Assembly (NCBI GenBank): GCA_020725465.1
Contig: DYEY01000061.1
Coordinates: 1-64,000 of the forward strand
DNA from: Dethiobacter sp.
Lineage (GTDB): Bacteria; Bacillota; Dethiobacteria; Dethiobacterales; Dethiobacteraceae
Direction: 5' to 3'
Length of the DNA stretch: 64,000 bases
Both the position numbers and the translations under genes were made by a program. Position 1 is the stretch's first letter, and the number at the start of each line of letters is the position of its first letter. Positions 51,506 to 61,303 of the stretch are shown here, in pieces. Under the pieces are notes generated by a model. The model was given only the letters and a program-made list of their open reading frames with translations. It ran no database searches and was not told the origin of the DNA.

Positions 51506-52899
51506 CTGTCCACCTCCCGCTCCAGCAATACCGGCAGTACTTTCTCCATGCACATGCCCCGCGAACCCTTTATAAGAATCCAGTCACCCGGCGCTGCCAG
51601 CTCCCCGGCTATGCGACCGGCTTCCGTATGACTCTTGCCGCGGTAAATCTTCTCCGGGGGAAAACCGGCAGCCACGGCGGCGGCGGCGATATGACCGCTC
51701 CGTTCCCCCACCAGTATTAACGCGTCAACGCCCAATTCAGCCGCCAGGCGGCCGATGCGCCGGTGCCCTTCTTCTTCATAAGCGCCAAGCTCCAGCATAT
51801 CGCCCAGCACGGCAATCTTTCCGGCACCGCCCGCCATTTCCAGCAGCACCTCCAGCGCCGCCGCCATGGAGGAAGGGCTGGCGTTATAAGTGTCGTTTAT
51901 TACCGCCACTCCGTCCCGGGTTGTAATTATTTCCAGCCTCATGCCGGTCAGCTCCAGGCGGCCCAGCCCTGCTTTTATTTCCCCGTCGGTAAGGCCCAAT
52001 TCTCTGGCCACGGCCACCGCCGCCATCAGGTTATGGATGCTGTGCCTGCCGGGCAGGGGCATTGCCAGCTCAAGGGGAGAAAACCCCCGCTGCATGATCC
52101 GGACAGTTTTTTGTCCTTTTTTTTGTTTCACTGCCTGGCAATAAATATCACAGCGGGGAGAAAAGCCAAAGGTTACAACCCGGCAGCGCAGGTTTTGACA
52201 GTACGGCACAAGCAGCGGTTCTTCCCCGTGTATAACGGCCAGGCCACCGGCAGGCAGCCGCGAGAGAAGCTCGCACTTGGCGGCAGCAATGTTTTCCCTG
52301 CTGCCAAGCATCTCCAGGTGCGACTCGCCTATATTGGTAACAACGCCCACCCGGGGCCGGGCCAGGCGGGCCAGCAGGTCAATCTCGCCAAGGCCGCTCA
52401 TGCCCATTTCCAGCACCGCCGCGTCGTGTTCCGACGTCAGCCGCGAGAGCATGAGGGGGACACCAATGTGGTTGTTAAGATTGCCCTCTGTTTTTAAAAC
52501 ATTCATCCGGGCGGAAAGGAGGGCGGCCACCAGATCTTTGGTGGTGGTTTTCCCTGTAGACCCGGTTATGCCAACCACCGGCAACGTAAACCTGTCCCGG
52601 TACACGGCAGACATTTGCTGGAGTGCGGACAGGGTGTCCGCCACCTCGATTACCGTGACCCCCTCCGGCATCCGGACGCTACGGCCGGCCGCCACCAGGC
52701 AGCCCACGGCACCGCGCCCGGCCGCGTCGGCCAGGTAAAGGTGGCCGTCTGTTTTTTCCCCGGCCAGGGGAATAAAAAAGTCGCCTTCCCGTACTTCCCG
52801 GGAATCTATAACCAGCTGCCTGATTTGCTTCTCCGGGTCACCGGCCTGCAGCAGCCGGCCCCCCGTCGCCTCCGCTACCTCTTTGCACTTCATCTCCAT
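51502..52899 (-). CDS. murF: UDP-MurNAc-tripeptide:D-alanyl-D-alanine ligase
   Basis: 465 aa, final cytoplasmic Mur ligase. VGITGSTGKTTTKDLVAALL is the P-loop; EMGMSGLGEIDLLARLARP and VINDTYNASPSSMAAALEVL are MurF-specific. ATG 52899 is 10 nt after GGAGG; ATG 52893 is also possible. Its start lies 56-62 nt inside the 3' end of murE, a long overlap for this operon. Confidence 0.96.
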   Translation of the reverse strand: MEMKCKEVAEATGGRLLQAGDPEKQIRQLVIDSREVREGDFFIPLAGEKTDGHLYLADAAGRGAVGCLVAAGRSVRMPEGVTVIEVADTLSALQQMSAVYRDRFTLPVVGITGSTGKTTTKDLVAALLSARMNVLKTEGNLNNHIGVPLMLSRLTSEHDAAVLEMGMSGLGEIDLLARLARPRVGVVTNIGESHLEMLGSRENIAAAKCELLSRLPAGGLAVIHGEEPLLVPYCQNLRCRVVTFGFSPRCDIYCQAVKQKKGQKTVRIMQRGFSPLELAMPLPGRHSIHNLMAAVAVARELGLTDGEIKAGLGRLELTGMRLEIITTRDGVAVINDTYNASPSSMAAALEVLLEMAGGAGKIAVLGDMLELGAYEEEGHRRIGRLAAELGVDALILVGERSGHIAAAAVAAGFPPEKIYRGKSHTEAGRIAGELAAPGDWILIKGSRGMCMEKVLPVLLEREVDR

Positions 52900-54382
52900 G
52901 ACGGCCAAACCTCCGAATCATTTCCCTCGCAACAGCCCGGTCATCAAAAGGGATGGTGAAATCCCGGAATATCTGCTGCGTTTCATGGCCCTTGCCGGCA
53001 ATCACAACCACATCCCCGGTTCCGGCCAGTTCAATGGCCCGGGCGATGGCCTGCGCGCGGTCGGGAATCACTTCATAAGCTTTGCAGCGGCTTCTTTCCA
53101 GTCCGGGCAGTATTTCCGAAATTATCCGGCCGGGGTCCTCACCCCGCGGGTTATCAGAAGTGACAATACTGATATCGCTGTAACAGCCGGCTGCCTCCCC
53201 CATCAGCGGCCGCTTGCTCCGGTCACGTTCACCGCCGCAGCCGAAGACGGTGATGAGGCGGCCGGCAGCGAATTCCCTCACCGTGCGCAAAACATTATGC
53301 AGGCCGTCCGGGGTATGAGCGTAGTCTACTATTACCGTAAAGTCCTGTCCCTCGTCAACCGCTTCAAAACGGCCCGGCACCCCCGGCACAGTCTCCAGTA
53401 CTTCTTTCACCTGCTCCAGCTCCATCCCTGAGAGGAGACCGCAGCAGACGGCCGCCAGCGCGTTGTACACGGAAAAGAGCCCGGTCAGCTTCAGGTTAAA
53501 CCGCTGCGCAGCGCCTGGAATGCTGACCCGGAACGACACCCCCTCCCGGGTCACACCAACCCCGTCGGCACGAACCTGGCAATGGTTACCCAGGCCATAG
53601 AGAAGAACCTCCCCGGGAACACACCCGAAGATATACCGCCAGTTGGGGTCGTCGCCGTTAAGAACAGCCCGGCGGAGGCGGCCGTTTTTGCGCGGCATTG
53701 AGCCCAGCCAGGAGAACAGCCGGCTCTTAGCCTCAAGGTAGTGCTGGAAGGTTTGGTGGAAATCCAGGTGGTCTTCGGTAATATTGGTGAGCACCACCGT
53801 ATCAAAGTCGCAACCGATTGTGCGGTAAAGGGCAAGGGCGTGGGAGGAGACTTCCATGGTTACATGGGTCACGCCTTCGTCGCCCATCTGCCGCAGCAGC
53901 TCCTGCAGGTCGCTGGCCTCAGGCGTGGTGGCTAGGGCAGGCAGCTTTCTCGCCCCTGACCGGTACCCCACCGTGCCGATAAGGCCGGTGGTTTTACCGG
54001 TGCTCCGCAGCAGGGCGTCAACCAGGTAGGTGGTGGTGGTCTTGCCATTGGTGCCGGTAACTCCGGTCAGTACCAACCCCCGGCTGGGGTAATCATAAAA
54101 ATCAGCAGCCAGCAGAGCCAGGGCCAGGCGCGGGTCAGGCACTCTCACAGTGGTTACCCCGGGATAAACCAGGTCCCGGCCGGTGACTACGGCCACGGCA
54201 CCAGCGGCCACCGCCTCGTTGGCAAAACTTTCTCCCTCACCATGCCTTCCCTGCAGGCAGACGAACAGAGACCCGGGCCTGACCCGTCCCGAATGGTGAA
54301 CAATCCCTGATACCGGAATGTCCACCGGGCCGTGCACCTGCTTTAAAAGCAGGCCGTCCAGCAGTGAGCGAAGAGTTTTCAT
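52838..54382 (-). CDS. murE: UDP-MurNAc-dipeptide:meso-diaminopimelate ligase
   Basis: 514 aa. P-loop LTGVTGTNGKTTTTYLVDALL, NITEDHLDFH, and the DNPR motif in VTSDNPRGEDP that selects meso-diaminopimelate over lysine, which defines the wall type. The C-terminus runs about 20 residues past the usual end and overlaps murF. ATG 54382 lies behind a GCAGG; the frame extends slightly upstream. Confidence 0.96.
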   Translation of the reverse strand: MKTLRSLLDGLLLKQVHGPVDIPVSGIVHHSGRVRPGSLFVCLQGRHGEGESFANEAVAAGAVAVVTGRDLVYPGVTTVRVPDPRLALALLAADFYDYPSRGLVLTGVTGTNGKTTTTYLVDALLRSTGKTTGLIGTVGYRSGARKLPALATTPEASDLQELLRQMGDEGVTHVTMEVSSHALALYRTIGCDFDTVVLTNITEDHLDFHQTFQHYLEAKSRLFSWLGSMPRKNGRLRRAVLNGDDPNWRYIFGCVPGEVLLYGLGNHCQVRADGVGVTREGVSFRVSIPGAAQRFNLKLTGLFSVYNALAAVCCGLLSGMELEQVKEVLETVPGVPGRFEAVDEGQDFTVIVDYAHTPDGLHNVLRTVREFAAGRLITVFGCGGERDRSKRPLMGEAAGCYSDISIVTSDNPRGEDPGRIISEILPGLERSRCKAYEVIPDRAQAIARAIELAGTGDVVVIAGKGHETQQIFRDFTIPFDDRAVAREMIRRFGRHGDEVQRGSGGDGGPAAAGR

Positions 54383-54466
54383 CCTGCTATTATACCCCCC
54401 GTGGAGTTTGGACAAACCTACTGATAAAGGAAAAACGCGGGCAGAAAAGGTTCCGCCCGCTCTGTT

Positions 54467-56569
54467 TCATGGGCCGCCGGGATTGCGGAACTCAACCGAC
54501 ACCACGCTGTTGGCCGGCACCCTGGTCCCGGGCGCCGGGCTCTGGGAACGGGCAATCCCTGACCCGCTGAAATTCATGCGCAGGCCGAGCCAGCCCAGTA
54601 TTTCTCCCGCCTCCCGCATCGACTTGCCTGACAGGTCGGGTACAGTAACCTCCTCCCCGGCCGCTTCCCCGCCGAGGTAAACCAGTATCTGGGTGTGCAG
54701 CGGCACCCTGGCGCCGCCTTTAGGTGTCTGGTTGAGTATGGTACTGCCGCTGCCGATAAACTTCACCAGCAACCCTGAAGTTTCCAGCACGTCGCTGGCC
54801 TCCTCCAGGCTCAGGCGCATCAGGTCGGGGACTTCCACCATTCGCGGCGCTTCGTTTACCGGCGTTTTGGCAGAGGGAATGTTTAAATATTTCAGGATAT
54901 CTTCCATCATTCGCCTGAACATGGGCGCGGAGGTCTGGGAACCCCACTGGGGCCCGCTCTGTGGCGCGTCCACCGCCACATAAATGAGGATCTGTGGGTC
55001 TTCCGCCGGAGCAAAACCCACAAAGGAAAGGATATACTCGCCACCGATGTAGACGCCGCCGGGTCCCACTTTCTGGGCGGTACCGGTTTTGCCGGCAATC
55101 CGGTACCCTTCTATGTAAGCGTTAATCCCGCTTCCTTCCGTTACCACCAACTCCATAATCCTGGTCACTTCCCGTGCTGTCTCCCCGGACAGGACCCGGC
55201 GCACTACCTGGGGCTCCCTCTTCTCCAGGACGTTGCCCTCGCTGTCGCGCACCTGCTTAACCACGTACGGCTTCATCAGGTACCCGCCGTTGGCTATGGC
55301 CGCCACCGCCATCGCCTGCTGGAGAGGAGTCACCGAAACGCCCTGGCCGAAAGAAGTGGTGGCGGCTTCCACCGGGCCGAACTGCTTTTCGGTAAAAATA
55401 ATCCCGGTGCTCTCTCCCGGCACGTCTATACCGGATTTTACGCCAAATCCGAAAGCCCTGATATATGAAAGCAGCTTTTCTGAGCCAATCCTTTGGCCAA
55501 TGGTTATGAAACCCGGGTTGCAGGAACCCAGCACCACCTTTTCAAAAGAAATGGCACCATGACCGCCCCGCCCCCTGGTCCAGCAGCCGATGCTCCTGCC
55601 GGCCACCGTAATGGCGCCCCGGCAGAAAAATCCTTCCCTGGCGTTGAATTTGCCCTCCTCCAGAGCCGCTGCCAGTGTCACCAGCTTAAAAGTAGAGCCC
55701 GGCTCGAACGTGTTGGTAACCGGTGAGAGTTTCCACCTTTCACTGGGGAAGTCGGCGAACCGGTTGGGGTCAAAGTCCGGCTTGCCGGCGATCGCCAGTA
55801 TTTCCCCGGTACGCGGGTCCACGGCAATGGTAATGATGCCCTTGGGCTTTGAACTTAGCATCACCCTCTCCATTTCCCGCTCCACAATGTACTGGATGGT
55901 CTGGTCGATGGTCAGCAACAGGTCGTTGCCGTCCTTGGGCTGGATATAGCTTTGCACCCCCTGTGGGATCCGGCGCCCCCTGCCGTCAGATTCAAATTCA
56001 ATACGCCCGTCGCGCCCTTTAAGCACCAGCTCGTAGAAGTGTTCCAGACCGCTCAGGCCCTCGTCAATCCCCACAAAACCAAGAAGCTGGGAAGCCAGGC
56101 TCCCGTGGGGATAAAAGCGCCTGGTCTCCTGGGAGAAAGCGATACCCCTGATATTAAGCTTCCGGACCGCAAAAGCCGTTTCCTCGTCCACCAGTCTTTT
56201 TAAATAAACCGTAGCGCTGCGGCGGGAAATAAGTTCCAGCACGCGGCTTTCCTCCATTTCCAGCAAAGGCGCCAGCAGCCTGGCCGCCTCCTCTTTATCC
56301 TGGATCTGGGGCGGCAGAGCTATCACCGATTGAGCGCTGGCGCTGCCCGCCAGCAGCCTCTCTTTGCGGTCATAGATAGAACCCCGCGGCGAGCGTGCCG
56401 GTATGCTCCGGTTCCACTGTTCCCAGGCTTTGGCCTGCAGCTCGCCGGCAATGACCAGCTGTATGTAGAAAAGGCGCATCAGCAGCGCCAGGACTGTTGC
56501 AGCCATTACGACAAAAAGAAGCATAAGCCGCCTTTTGATTATTATACCGGAAACAGCTGCCTTGCTCAA
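54467..56569 (-). CDS. Class B penicillin-binding protein with two PASTA domains (FtsI/SpoVD type)
   Basis: 700 aa transpeptidase. N-terminal membrane anchor (about 12-36), dimerisation domain, catalytic domain with S292-T-F-K295, S349-C-N351 and K494-T-G496. Two PASTA domains end the protein (about 585-645 and 650-700). Firmicutes have a vegetative PBP2B and a sporulation SpoVD here; only one gene is present in this cluster, and it may serve division. TTG 56569 follows GGGGGA. Confidence 0.95.
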   Translation of the reverse strand: MSKAAVSGIIIKRRLMLLFVVMAATVLALLMRLFYIQLVIAGELQAKAWEQWNRSIPARSPRGSIYDRKERLLAGSASAQSVIALPPQIQDKEEAARLLAPLLEMEESRVLELISRRSATVYLKRLVDEETAFAVRKLNIRGIAFSQETRRFYPHGSLASQLLGFVGIDEGLSGLEHFYELVLKGRDGRIEFESDGRGRRIPQGVQSYIQPKDGNDLLLTIDQTIQYIVEREMERVMLSSKPKGIITIAVDPRTGEILAIAGKPDFDPNRFADFPSERWKLSPVTNTFEPGSTFKLVTLAAALEEGKFNAREGFFCRGAITVAGRSIGCWTRGRGGHGAISFEKVVLGSCNPGFITIGQRIGSEKLLSYIRAFGFGVKSGIDVPGESTGIIFTEKQFGPVEAATTSFGQGVSVTPLQQAMAVAAIANGGYLMKPYVVKQVRDSEGNVLEKREPQVVRRVLSGETAREVTRIMELVVTEGSGINAYIEGYRIAGKTGTAQKVGPGGVYIGGEYILSFVGFAPAEDPQILIYVAVDAPQSGPQWGSQTSAPMFRRMMEDILKYLNIPSAKTPVNEAPRMVEVPDLMRLSLEEASDVLETSGLLVKFIGSGSTILNQTPKGGARVPLHTQILVYLGGEAAGEEVTVPDLSGKSMREAGEILGWLGLRMNFSGSGIARSQSPAPGTRVPANSVVSVEFRNPGGP

Positions 56570-56580
56570 AGCTAATCCCC

Positions 56581-56976
56581 CTAATTACCAACCTCCAGTG
56601 TACCGGCCGTCAGTATAAGAAACTGGCTCTGGTCAGGATACTGCAGGCCGATTTCCCTGCCCGCCTTCTCCAGGCGGTCAGGGGACAACAAAGAAGCGAT
56701 TTCCAGCTTCAGGTGCCGCTGCCTTTCCTGCAGGGCCTGCAGTTCTCTGGTGGCCCTGCCTATTTCATAATTAACACGGACTATGGCCATAAAATGATTG
56801 ATGAGGGAAAGAGCGGTAAGGGCTATCAAAAACACCGCACCCAGCGCCGCCGTTTTCAGGATGGCCGCCCTGGCATTTTTCTCTTTTCGCTCCTGTATCA
56901 ATTTACGCTGCCGCTGCCTGTCATAGCAGGGGAATTTCTGCTCATAAATTCCTGCCGCTTTTTTGGCTATTAACAA
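56581..56976 (-). CDS. ftsL: Cell division protein FtsL
   Basis: 131 aa: a basic cytoplasmic N-terminus, one membrane span (ALGAVFLIALTALSLINHFMAIV, about 45-67), and a coiled coil (TRELQALQERQRHLKLEIASLLSPDRLEKAGREIGL). Size, topology and position between rsmH and the PBP gene identify it; sequence conservation is low in this family. TTG 56976 follows GAGGGTGA. Confidence 0.88.
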   Translation of the reverse strand: MLIAKKAAGIYEQKFPCYDRQRQRKLIQERKEKNARAAILKTAALGAVFLIALTALSLINHFMAIVRVNYEIGRATRELQALQERQRHLKLEIASLLSPDRLEKAGREIGLQYPDQSQFLILTAGTLEVGN

Positions 56977-56978
56977 CT

Positions 56979-57938
56979 CTATTCACCCTCTCCCCTGTTT
57001 AGAACTTTTTCGGCCACCCGCAGTTTGGCGCTGCGCGACCTTGGGTTTTCAGACAGCTCCACCCCGCCCGCCACCAGTGGCCTGGCAGTCAAAACCCTTA
57101 AATCCGGTACATAACTGCAGGCGCAGCGCGGCAGATTGGGCGGGCACTGGCAGCCGGACGAAGCTTTCCGGAAAATGTTTTTCACCAGGCGGTCTTCCAG
57201 GGAATGAAAAGTAATTACCGCAAACCTTCCCCCCGGCCTCAAAACTTCTATACCATCCCGGACCGCCTGCTCCAACGCTTCCAGTTCGTCGTTAACCGCG
57301 ATGCGCAAAGCCTGGAAAGTACGGCGGGCGGGATGCGCACCCCTCCGCCTCGCCCTGGCCGGTATGGCAGCTTTTATTACCTCCACCAGTTCCCCGGTAG
57401 TTCCGATGGGCCCGTGTTTTTCCCTCCTGTCCACTATGAAGCGGGCTATCCGCTTTGCCCAGAGCTCTTCACCATAAAGCCGGATAATCCGGGCCAGCTC
57501 CCCCGCCCCCAGGTTGTTGACCAGCTCAGCCGCCGTTACCGGCGCCTCACGGTCCATCCGCATATCCAGCGGCGCGTCGGCGTGATAGGAAAACCCGCGC
57601 TCCGCCTCATCCAGCTGGTAGCCGGAAACTCCGGCATCCAGCAGAATGCCGTCTGCTCCGTCACAGCCCAGCCCTGCCAGGATCTTTTTTATGTTGCGGA
57701 AATTGTCCCTGACAAAAGTTATATTGTCCAGGTACTTGGCCAGGCGCTCCCCGGCCGCCGCAAGCGCCGCCGCATCCCGGTCGATGGCAATAAGCCGTCC
57801 CCCGGGCAGCAGCCGTTCCACCAGGGCGAGGCTGTGCCCTCCCCCTCCCACCGTACAGTCCACAAAAACCTGTCCGGGCTTGGGGTCCAGCATCCGCACC
57901 ACTTCGGCCAGCAAAACCGGCTCGTGGGAAAAAGTCAT
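56979..57938 (-). CDS. rsmH: 16S rRNA (cytosine1402-N4)-methyltransferase
   Basis: 319 aa (MraW). SHEPVLLAEVV at the N-terminus, SAM motif VFVDCTVGGGGHSLALVERL, DGILLDAGVSGYQLDEAERGFSY, and RTFQALRIAVNDELEALE plus ITFHSLEDRLVKNIF are diagnostic. ATG 57938 matches the usual start; a GTG lies 6 nt upstream. It is directly downstream of mraZ. Confidence 0.97.
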   Translation of the reverse strand: MTFSHEPVLLAEVVRMLDPKPGQVFVDCTVGGGGHSLALVERLLPGGRLIAIDRDAAALAAAGERLAKYLDNITFVRDNFRNIKKILAGLGCDGADGILLDAGVSGYQLDEAERGFSYHADAPLDMRMDREAPVTAAELVNNLGAGELARIIRLYGEELWAKRIARFIVDRREKHGPIGTTGELVEVIKAAIPARARRRGAHPARRTFQALRIAVNDELEALEQAVRDGIEVLRPGGRFAVITFHSLEDRLVKNIFRKASSGCQCPPNLPRCACSYVPDLRVLTARPLVAGGVELSENPRSRSAKLRVAEKVLNRGEGE

Positions 57939-57982
57939 CTGCACCCACCCCTTTTTTTGCTGCCCTTATTGTTTCCTGATTA

Positions 57983-58414
57983 TCAAATGTCAATATCGGC
58001 AATCTTCTCCGCAATGCTCTCAAAGGAAAGGTTGGCACCGTTGCTGTATTCCTGCCATACTTCCTGGCTCCATATTTCCACCCGGGTCGAAACGCCGATA
58101 ACCACCACATCCCTTTTCAGCCTGGCATGCTCCCGCAGGTTATTGGGTATGAGGATACGGCCCTGCCTGTCGACTTCGCATTCGACGGCGCCGGAGAAGA
58201 AAAAACGCATAAAGGCCCGGGCATCGGACTTGGTAAAGGAAAGGGCCTTCAGCTTCTGTCCCAGCATGGCCCATTCCTGTAGCGGGTAGACAAAGAGGCA
58301 GTTGTCCAGGCCACGGGTTATTACAAACCGTTCCCCCAGCTCCTCACGGAACCTGGCAGGCACAATCAGGCGGCCTTTTTCGTCCACCGAATGCTGGTAT
58401 TCCCCCATGAACAT
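57983..58414 (-). CDS. mraZ: Transcriptional regulator MraZ
   Basis: 143 aa with two AbrB-like SpoVT half-domains: [26 protein letters not shown] and [23 protein letters not shown]. It binds repeats upstream of its own gene and controls the dcw operon. ATG 58414 follows GGAGGTG. It heads the cluster that runs to ftsZ. Confidence 0.96.
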   Translation of the reverse strand: MFMGEYQHSVDEKGRLIVPARFREELGERFVITRGLDNCLFVYPLQEWAMLGQKLKALSFTKSDARAFMRFFFSGAVECEVDRQGRILIPNNLREHARLKRDVVVIGVSTRVEIWSQEVWQEYSNGANLSFESIAEKIADIDI

Positions 58415-58442
58415 GGACATCACCTCCTTTTTGGGGCATTAT

Positions 58443-58471
58443 CCCCCACTTTCCACCACTTTACACCACCT
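58443..58471 (-). promoter_or_regulatory. MraZ operator repeats
   Basis: Three GTGGKG direct repeats at 10-bp intervals on the minus strand (GTGGTG-TAAA-GTGGTG-GAAA-GTGGGG), the last two with the AAAGTG form described for MraZ boxes, 29 nt before the mraZ start. A GATAAT follows the last repeat and may be the -10. Confidence 0.85.
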
Positions 58472-58517
58472 CTAATTCTTCGTCTTTTTTAAGAATCCTT
58501 CTTTTAATTAAAAAAAA

Positions 58518-58550
58518 TTAAAAAAGACAGGTTTTACCTGCCTTTTTTAA
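58518..58550. terminator. Bidirectional terminator between resA and mraZ
   Basis: A perfect stem around ACAGGT...ACCTG with long flanking A and T runs on both sides. It ends the ccdA-resA transcript and separates it from the dcw operon. Confidence 0.9.
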
Positions 58551-58625
58551 TGAAAGGTTCCCGAACTCTGTCCTGAAACCTGGGTTTGAGTCACGTTCCC
58601 CGGGGAAAAGCACCCGGCTACCGCA

Positions 58626-59123
58626 TCAAAGAAGCTCAAGAACCAGCTGGCGCAACTTTTCCTCTTTTATCAACCCCAGGTGGACGTCCTTTATAACTCC
58701 CTGCCGGTCAATAAAGAAAGACACCGGTATGCCGGTCACCTGGTAAAGCCGGCTGACCTTGCCGTCATCCTTCACCACGGTGAAGGTATAGCCCTTCTCC
58801 CCGATAAAGCGGGCAGCAACGGCCGGCTGGTCATTCACGTTAACAGCCAGAATGGTGAAGCCTTGCCCGCCCAGTTCATCCAGCACCGTCTGCATGGCAG
58901 GCATTTCCTCCCGGCAGGGCGGGCAGGCAGCGGACCAGAAATTCAGCATCACCACCTGGCCCCGCAAACCGGCAAGGCTCACCGGTGTCCCGTCCAGCTG
59001 CCACAACGTAAAGTCCGGTGCCGTCTTTCCGGCGCCTGGGCCTTCACCCCTGAACCGGCCCATCAGCAATACCGCCGCCACTGCCAACAGTACCGCCACC
59101 AGAACAATTTTATACCGCTTCAT
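58626..59123 (-). CDS. resA: Thiol-disulfide oxidoreductase of the ResA/TlpA family
   Basis: 165 aa. An N-terminal signal anchor (IVLVAVLLAVAAVLLMG) and an extracytoplasmic thioredoxin domain with the active site CPPC in FWSAACPPCREEM and the cis-proline in TGIPVSFFID. Members reduce apocytochrome c or other exported thiols using electrons from CcdA, encoded just upstream (20 nt). ATG 59123 follows AGGAGG. The name resA is by family; no cytochrome maturation genes adjoin. Confidence 0.88.
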   Translation of the reverse strand: MKRYKIVLVAVLLAVAAVLLMGRFRGEGPGAGKTAPDFTLWQLDGTPVSLAGLRGQVVMLNFWSAACPPCREEMPAMQTVLDELGGQGFTILAVNVNDQPAVAARFIGEKGYTFTVVKDDGKVSRLYQVTGIPVSFFIDRQGVIKDVHLGLIKEEKLRQLVLELL

Positions 59124-59143
59124 CTGGTCCTCCTTCTTTCATG

Positions 59144-59824
59144 TCAGAAAAAAGCCAGCCTGGACAATAAGCCAAAAAAAACCAACAATCCCAGCATTAC
59201 CAGGAGAAAGCCGAAAACCTGCTGCACCCTGGGCAGCCAGGCAACAGCCCGGTCCACCAGGGCGGTAACCCGCTCCAACAGCAGCGCCGCTACCAGAAAA
59301 GGCAGCGCCATACCCAACGAAAACGCCGCCAGGAGCACCGCCCCTCCCGCACCGGCGGCGGTCAGCGCCAATATTGCCCCCAGGGCCGGGCCGATACAGG
59401 GTGTCCAACCGGCGGCAAAAGCCACCCCCAACAGCAGGGAAGAGCCGGGGCCGGCGGAACCGGGCCTGAAGTTAAACCGTCTTTCCCGGCGCAGCAGGTT
59501 TGGCGAGAAAATCCCGGCCAGGTACAGCCCGAAAAAAATTATGGCCAGCCCGGCCACCCGCTGCAGGTACGGGCGGAGTGCAAGGAAAAAGGCGGCAAAC
59601 CAGCCTGCCACAAGGCCAAGGAGAATAAATACCAGGCTAAAACCAGCCACGAAATGTATGCTGTTGGCCAGGGCCCTGCCCCGGTCCGGGCGCCCCTCTT
59701 TATCCAGCACACTGCCGGCCAGGAACCCGAGGTAAACCGGTAAAAGTGGCAGTAGACAGGGCGAAAAAAAAGAAGCCACTCCCGCCGCGAAAGCAAAAAA
59801 CAAGGTCAGGCTTCCCTGCTCCAC
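59144..59824 (-). CDS. ccdA: Cytochrome c biogenesis-type thiol transporter CcdA
   Basis: 226 aa, six membrane segments, with the paired cysteines in SFFSPCLLPLLPVYLGF and GWTPCIGPALGAIL that carry reducing equivalents across the membrane. It supplies ResA. GTG 59824 is preceded by AAGGGGG. It has a strong promoter upstream. Confidence 0.93.
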   Translation of the reverse strand: MEQGSLTLFFAFAAGVASFFSPCLLPLLPVYLGFLAGSVLDKEGRPDRGRALANSIHFVAGFSLVFILLGLVAGWFAAFFLALRPYLQRVAGLAIIFFGLYLAGIFSPNLLRRERRFNFRPGSAGPGSSLLLGVAFAAGWTPCIGPALGAILALTAAGAGGAVLLAAFSLGMALPFLVAALLLERVTALVDRAVAWLPRVQQVFGFLLVMLGLLVFFGLLSRLAFF

Positions 59825-59877
59825 CCAATACCCCCTTCCACCCCTAAATACTCCCTTATGGTATTTAAAACAATTAT

Positions 59878-59906
59878 ATTATCGCCCAACCCTGACGTCC
59901 TGTCAA
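59878..59906 (-). promoter_or_regulatory. Sigma-A promoter of ccdA-resA
   Basis: TTGACA (59901-59906) and GATAAT (59878-59883), 17 bp apart on the minus strand, 54 nt before the ccdA start and just beyond the mgtE stop. Confidence 0.8.
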
Positions 59907-59920
59907 CCTCCCGCGCAGCA

Positions 59921-61303
59921 TTATAAAAATCTCATCAAAGCCGTGGCTATGGAAAAATAAATGAGCAGGCCTGTCACATCCTTGATGGTGGTTACCAGCG
60001 GGCCCGAAGCGTAGGCCGGGTCTATACCGCGCTGGCTGAACAGGAGCGGCACCAGTGTGCCGATGATGGCGCCCACCAGCACGGTGGTAAACATGGCGGT
60101 ACCCACAATCACGCCAAGCACCGTTGCGTTTACAGTGCTGACCGCTCCGCTAAGGAAAGGGAGATATCTGAGAAAAGAAGCGACAACGGCAATGGTAAAA
60201 CCGCAGACCAGGCCCATGGCCATGCCGACTTTAATTTCTTTGAAGAAATACCGCCAGCGTTCGGTGGCCTCGATCTCACCGGTGGCCACGCCACGCACAA
60301 AAACCGTGGAGGACTGCGCCGCCACATTGCCGCCCATGTCCATAATTACCGGAATAAAGATGGCCAGCACCACCACCGCCTGCAGGGTCTGCTCAAAAGC
60401 ACCGATAACGCTGCCGGAAAGCATGCCGCCAAAAAGCGTGATTATCAGCCAGGGCAGGCGGCGCCGGATAATATTGGGAACCGCCGCCTCCACCAAGCCC
60501 ACGCCTTCCAGTTCCACGGCGCCGACGCGCCGGTAAATATCCTCTGTGGCCTCCTCCTCGATGACGTCCAGGATATCGTCCACGGTGATAATGCCAAGCA
60601 GGTGCTGGCGTTCGTCCACCACCGGCACCGCCAGCAGGTCGTACTTGGACACCACCTTCGCCACTTCTTCCTGGTCCATTTCCACCGGGACGCTGATAAC
60701 ATTACGGCGCATAATCTCGGCAAGCGGGGTACCGTCGGCAGCGCTGATCAGGTCCCGCAGTGACAGCACGCCGATCAGGCGGGTTTCCTCGTCCACCACA
60801 TAAACATAATATACGGTTTCGGCCTCAGGCGCGATTTCCCGCAGGCGCCTTATAGCCTCCTCCACCCTCATGGTTTCGGGAAAAGATATAAATTCGGTGG
60901 TCATGATACCACCGGCGCTGTCTTCCGGATAACTCATCAGGTCGCGGATTTCTTCCGCGTCCTCTTCGATTAGCGTCAGCAGCTCTTTCGCCTGGGACTC
61001 GGGCAGCTCACCCAGCAAGTCTGCCGCATCGTCACTGGACATTTCCTTAAGGATGGCGGAGGCCCGCTTCTTGTTCAGCAAACGGATAAGGTCAACCTGG
61101 TCGAAATCCTCCATCTCCTGGAGTACCAGGGCGGCCTCTTCGTCACTCAATATCTCGAAAAGTTCTCTTTTCTGCTCGTCGTCCAAGTCCTCTACTATCT
61201 CGGCAAAGTCACTGGGGTGAAGGTTCTGAAAGAACTCTTCCAGATTGGTATCACGTTCTTTTAGCATCTGCAGTATTTTTTGCAATGTTTTTTGCAGTGA
61301 CAC
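59921..61303 (-). CDS. mgtE: Magnesium transporter MgtE
   Basis: 460 aa. An N-terminal helical domain (ILQMLKERDTNLEEFFQNLHPSDFAEIVEDLDDEQKRELFEIL), two CBS domains (about 130-255) and five membrane segments with DMGGNVAAQSSTVFVRGVATGEI. The cytoplasmic part closes the channel when Mg2+ is high. GTG 61303 lies 8 nt after GGAGG; a GTG at 61312 is within the leader. No M-box riboswitch is possible in the 31 nt before it. Confidence 0.95.
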   Translation of the reverse strand: MSLQKTLQKILQMLKERDTNLEEFFQNLHPSDFAEIVEDLDDEQKRELFEILSDEEAALVLQEMEDFDQVDLIRLLNKKRASAILKEMSSDDAADLLGELPESQAKELLTLIEEDAEEIRDLMSYPEDSAGGIMTTEFISFPETMRVEEAIRRLREIAPEAETVYYVYVVDEETRLIGVLSLRDLISAADGTPLAEIMRRNVISVPVEMDQEEVAKVVSKYDLLAVPVVDERQHLLGIITVDDILDVIEEEATEDIYRRVGAVELEGVGLVEAAVPNIIRRRLPWLIITLFGGMLSGSVIGAFEQTLQAVVVLAIFIPVIMDMGGNVAAQSSTVFVRGVATGEIEATERWRYFFKEIKVGMAMGLVCGFTIAVVASFLRYLPFLSGAVSTVNATVLGVIVGTAMFTTVLVGAIIGTLVPLLFSQRGIDPAYASGPLVTTIKDVTGLLIYFSIATALMRFL

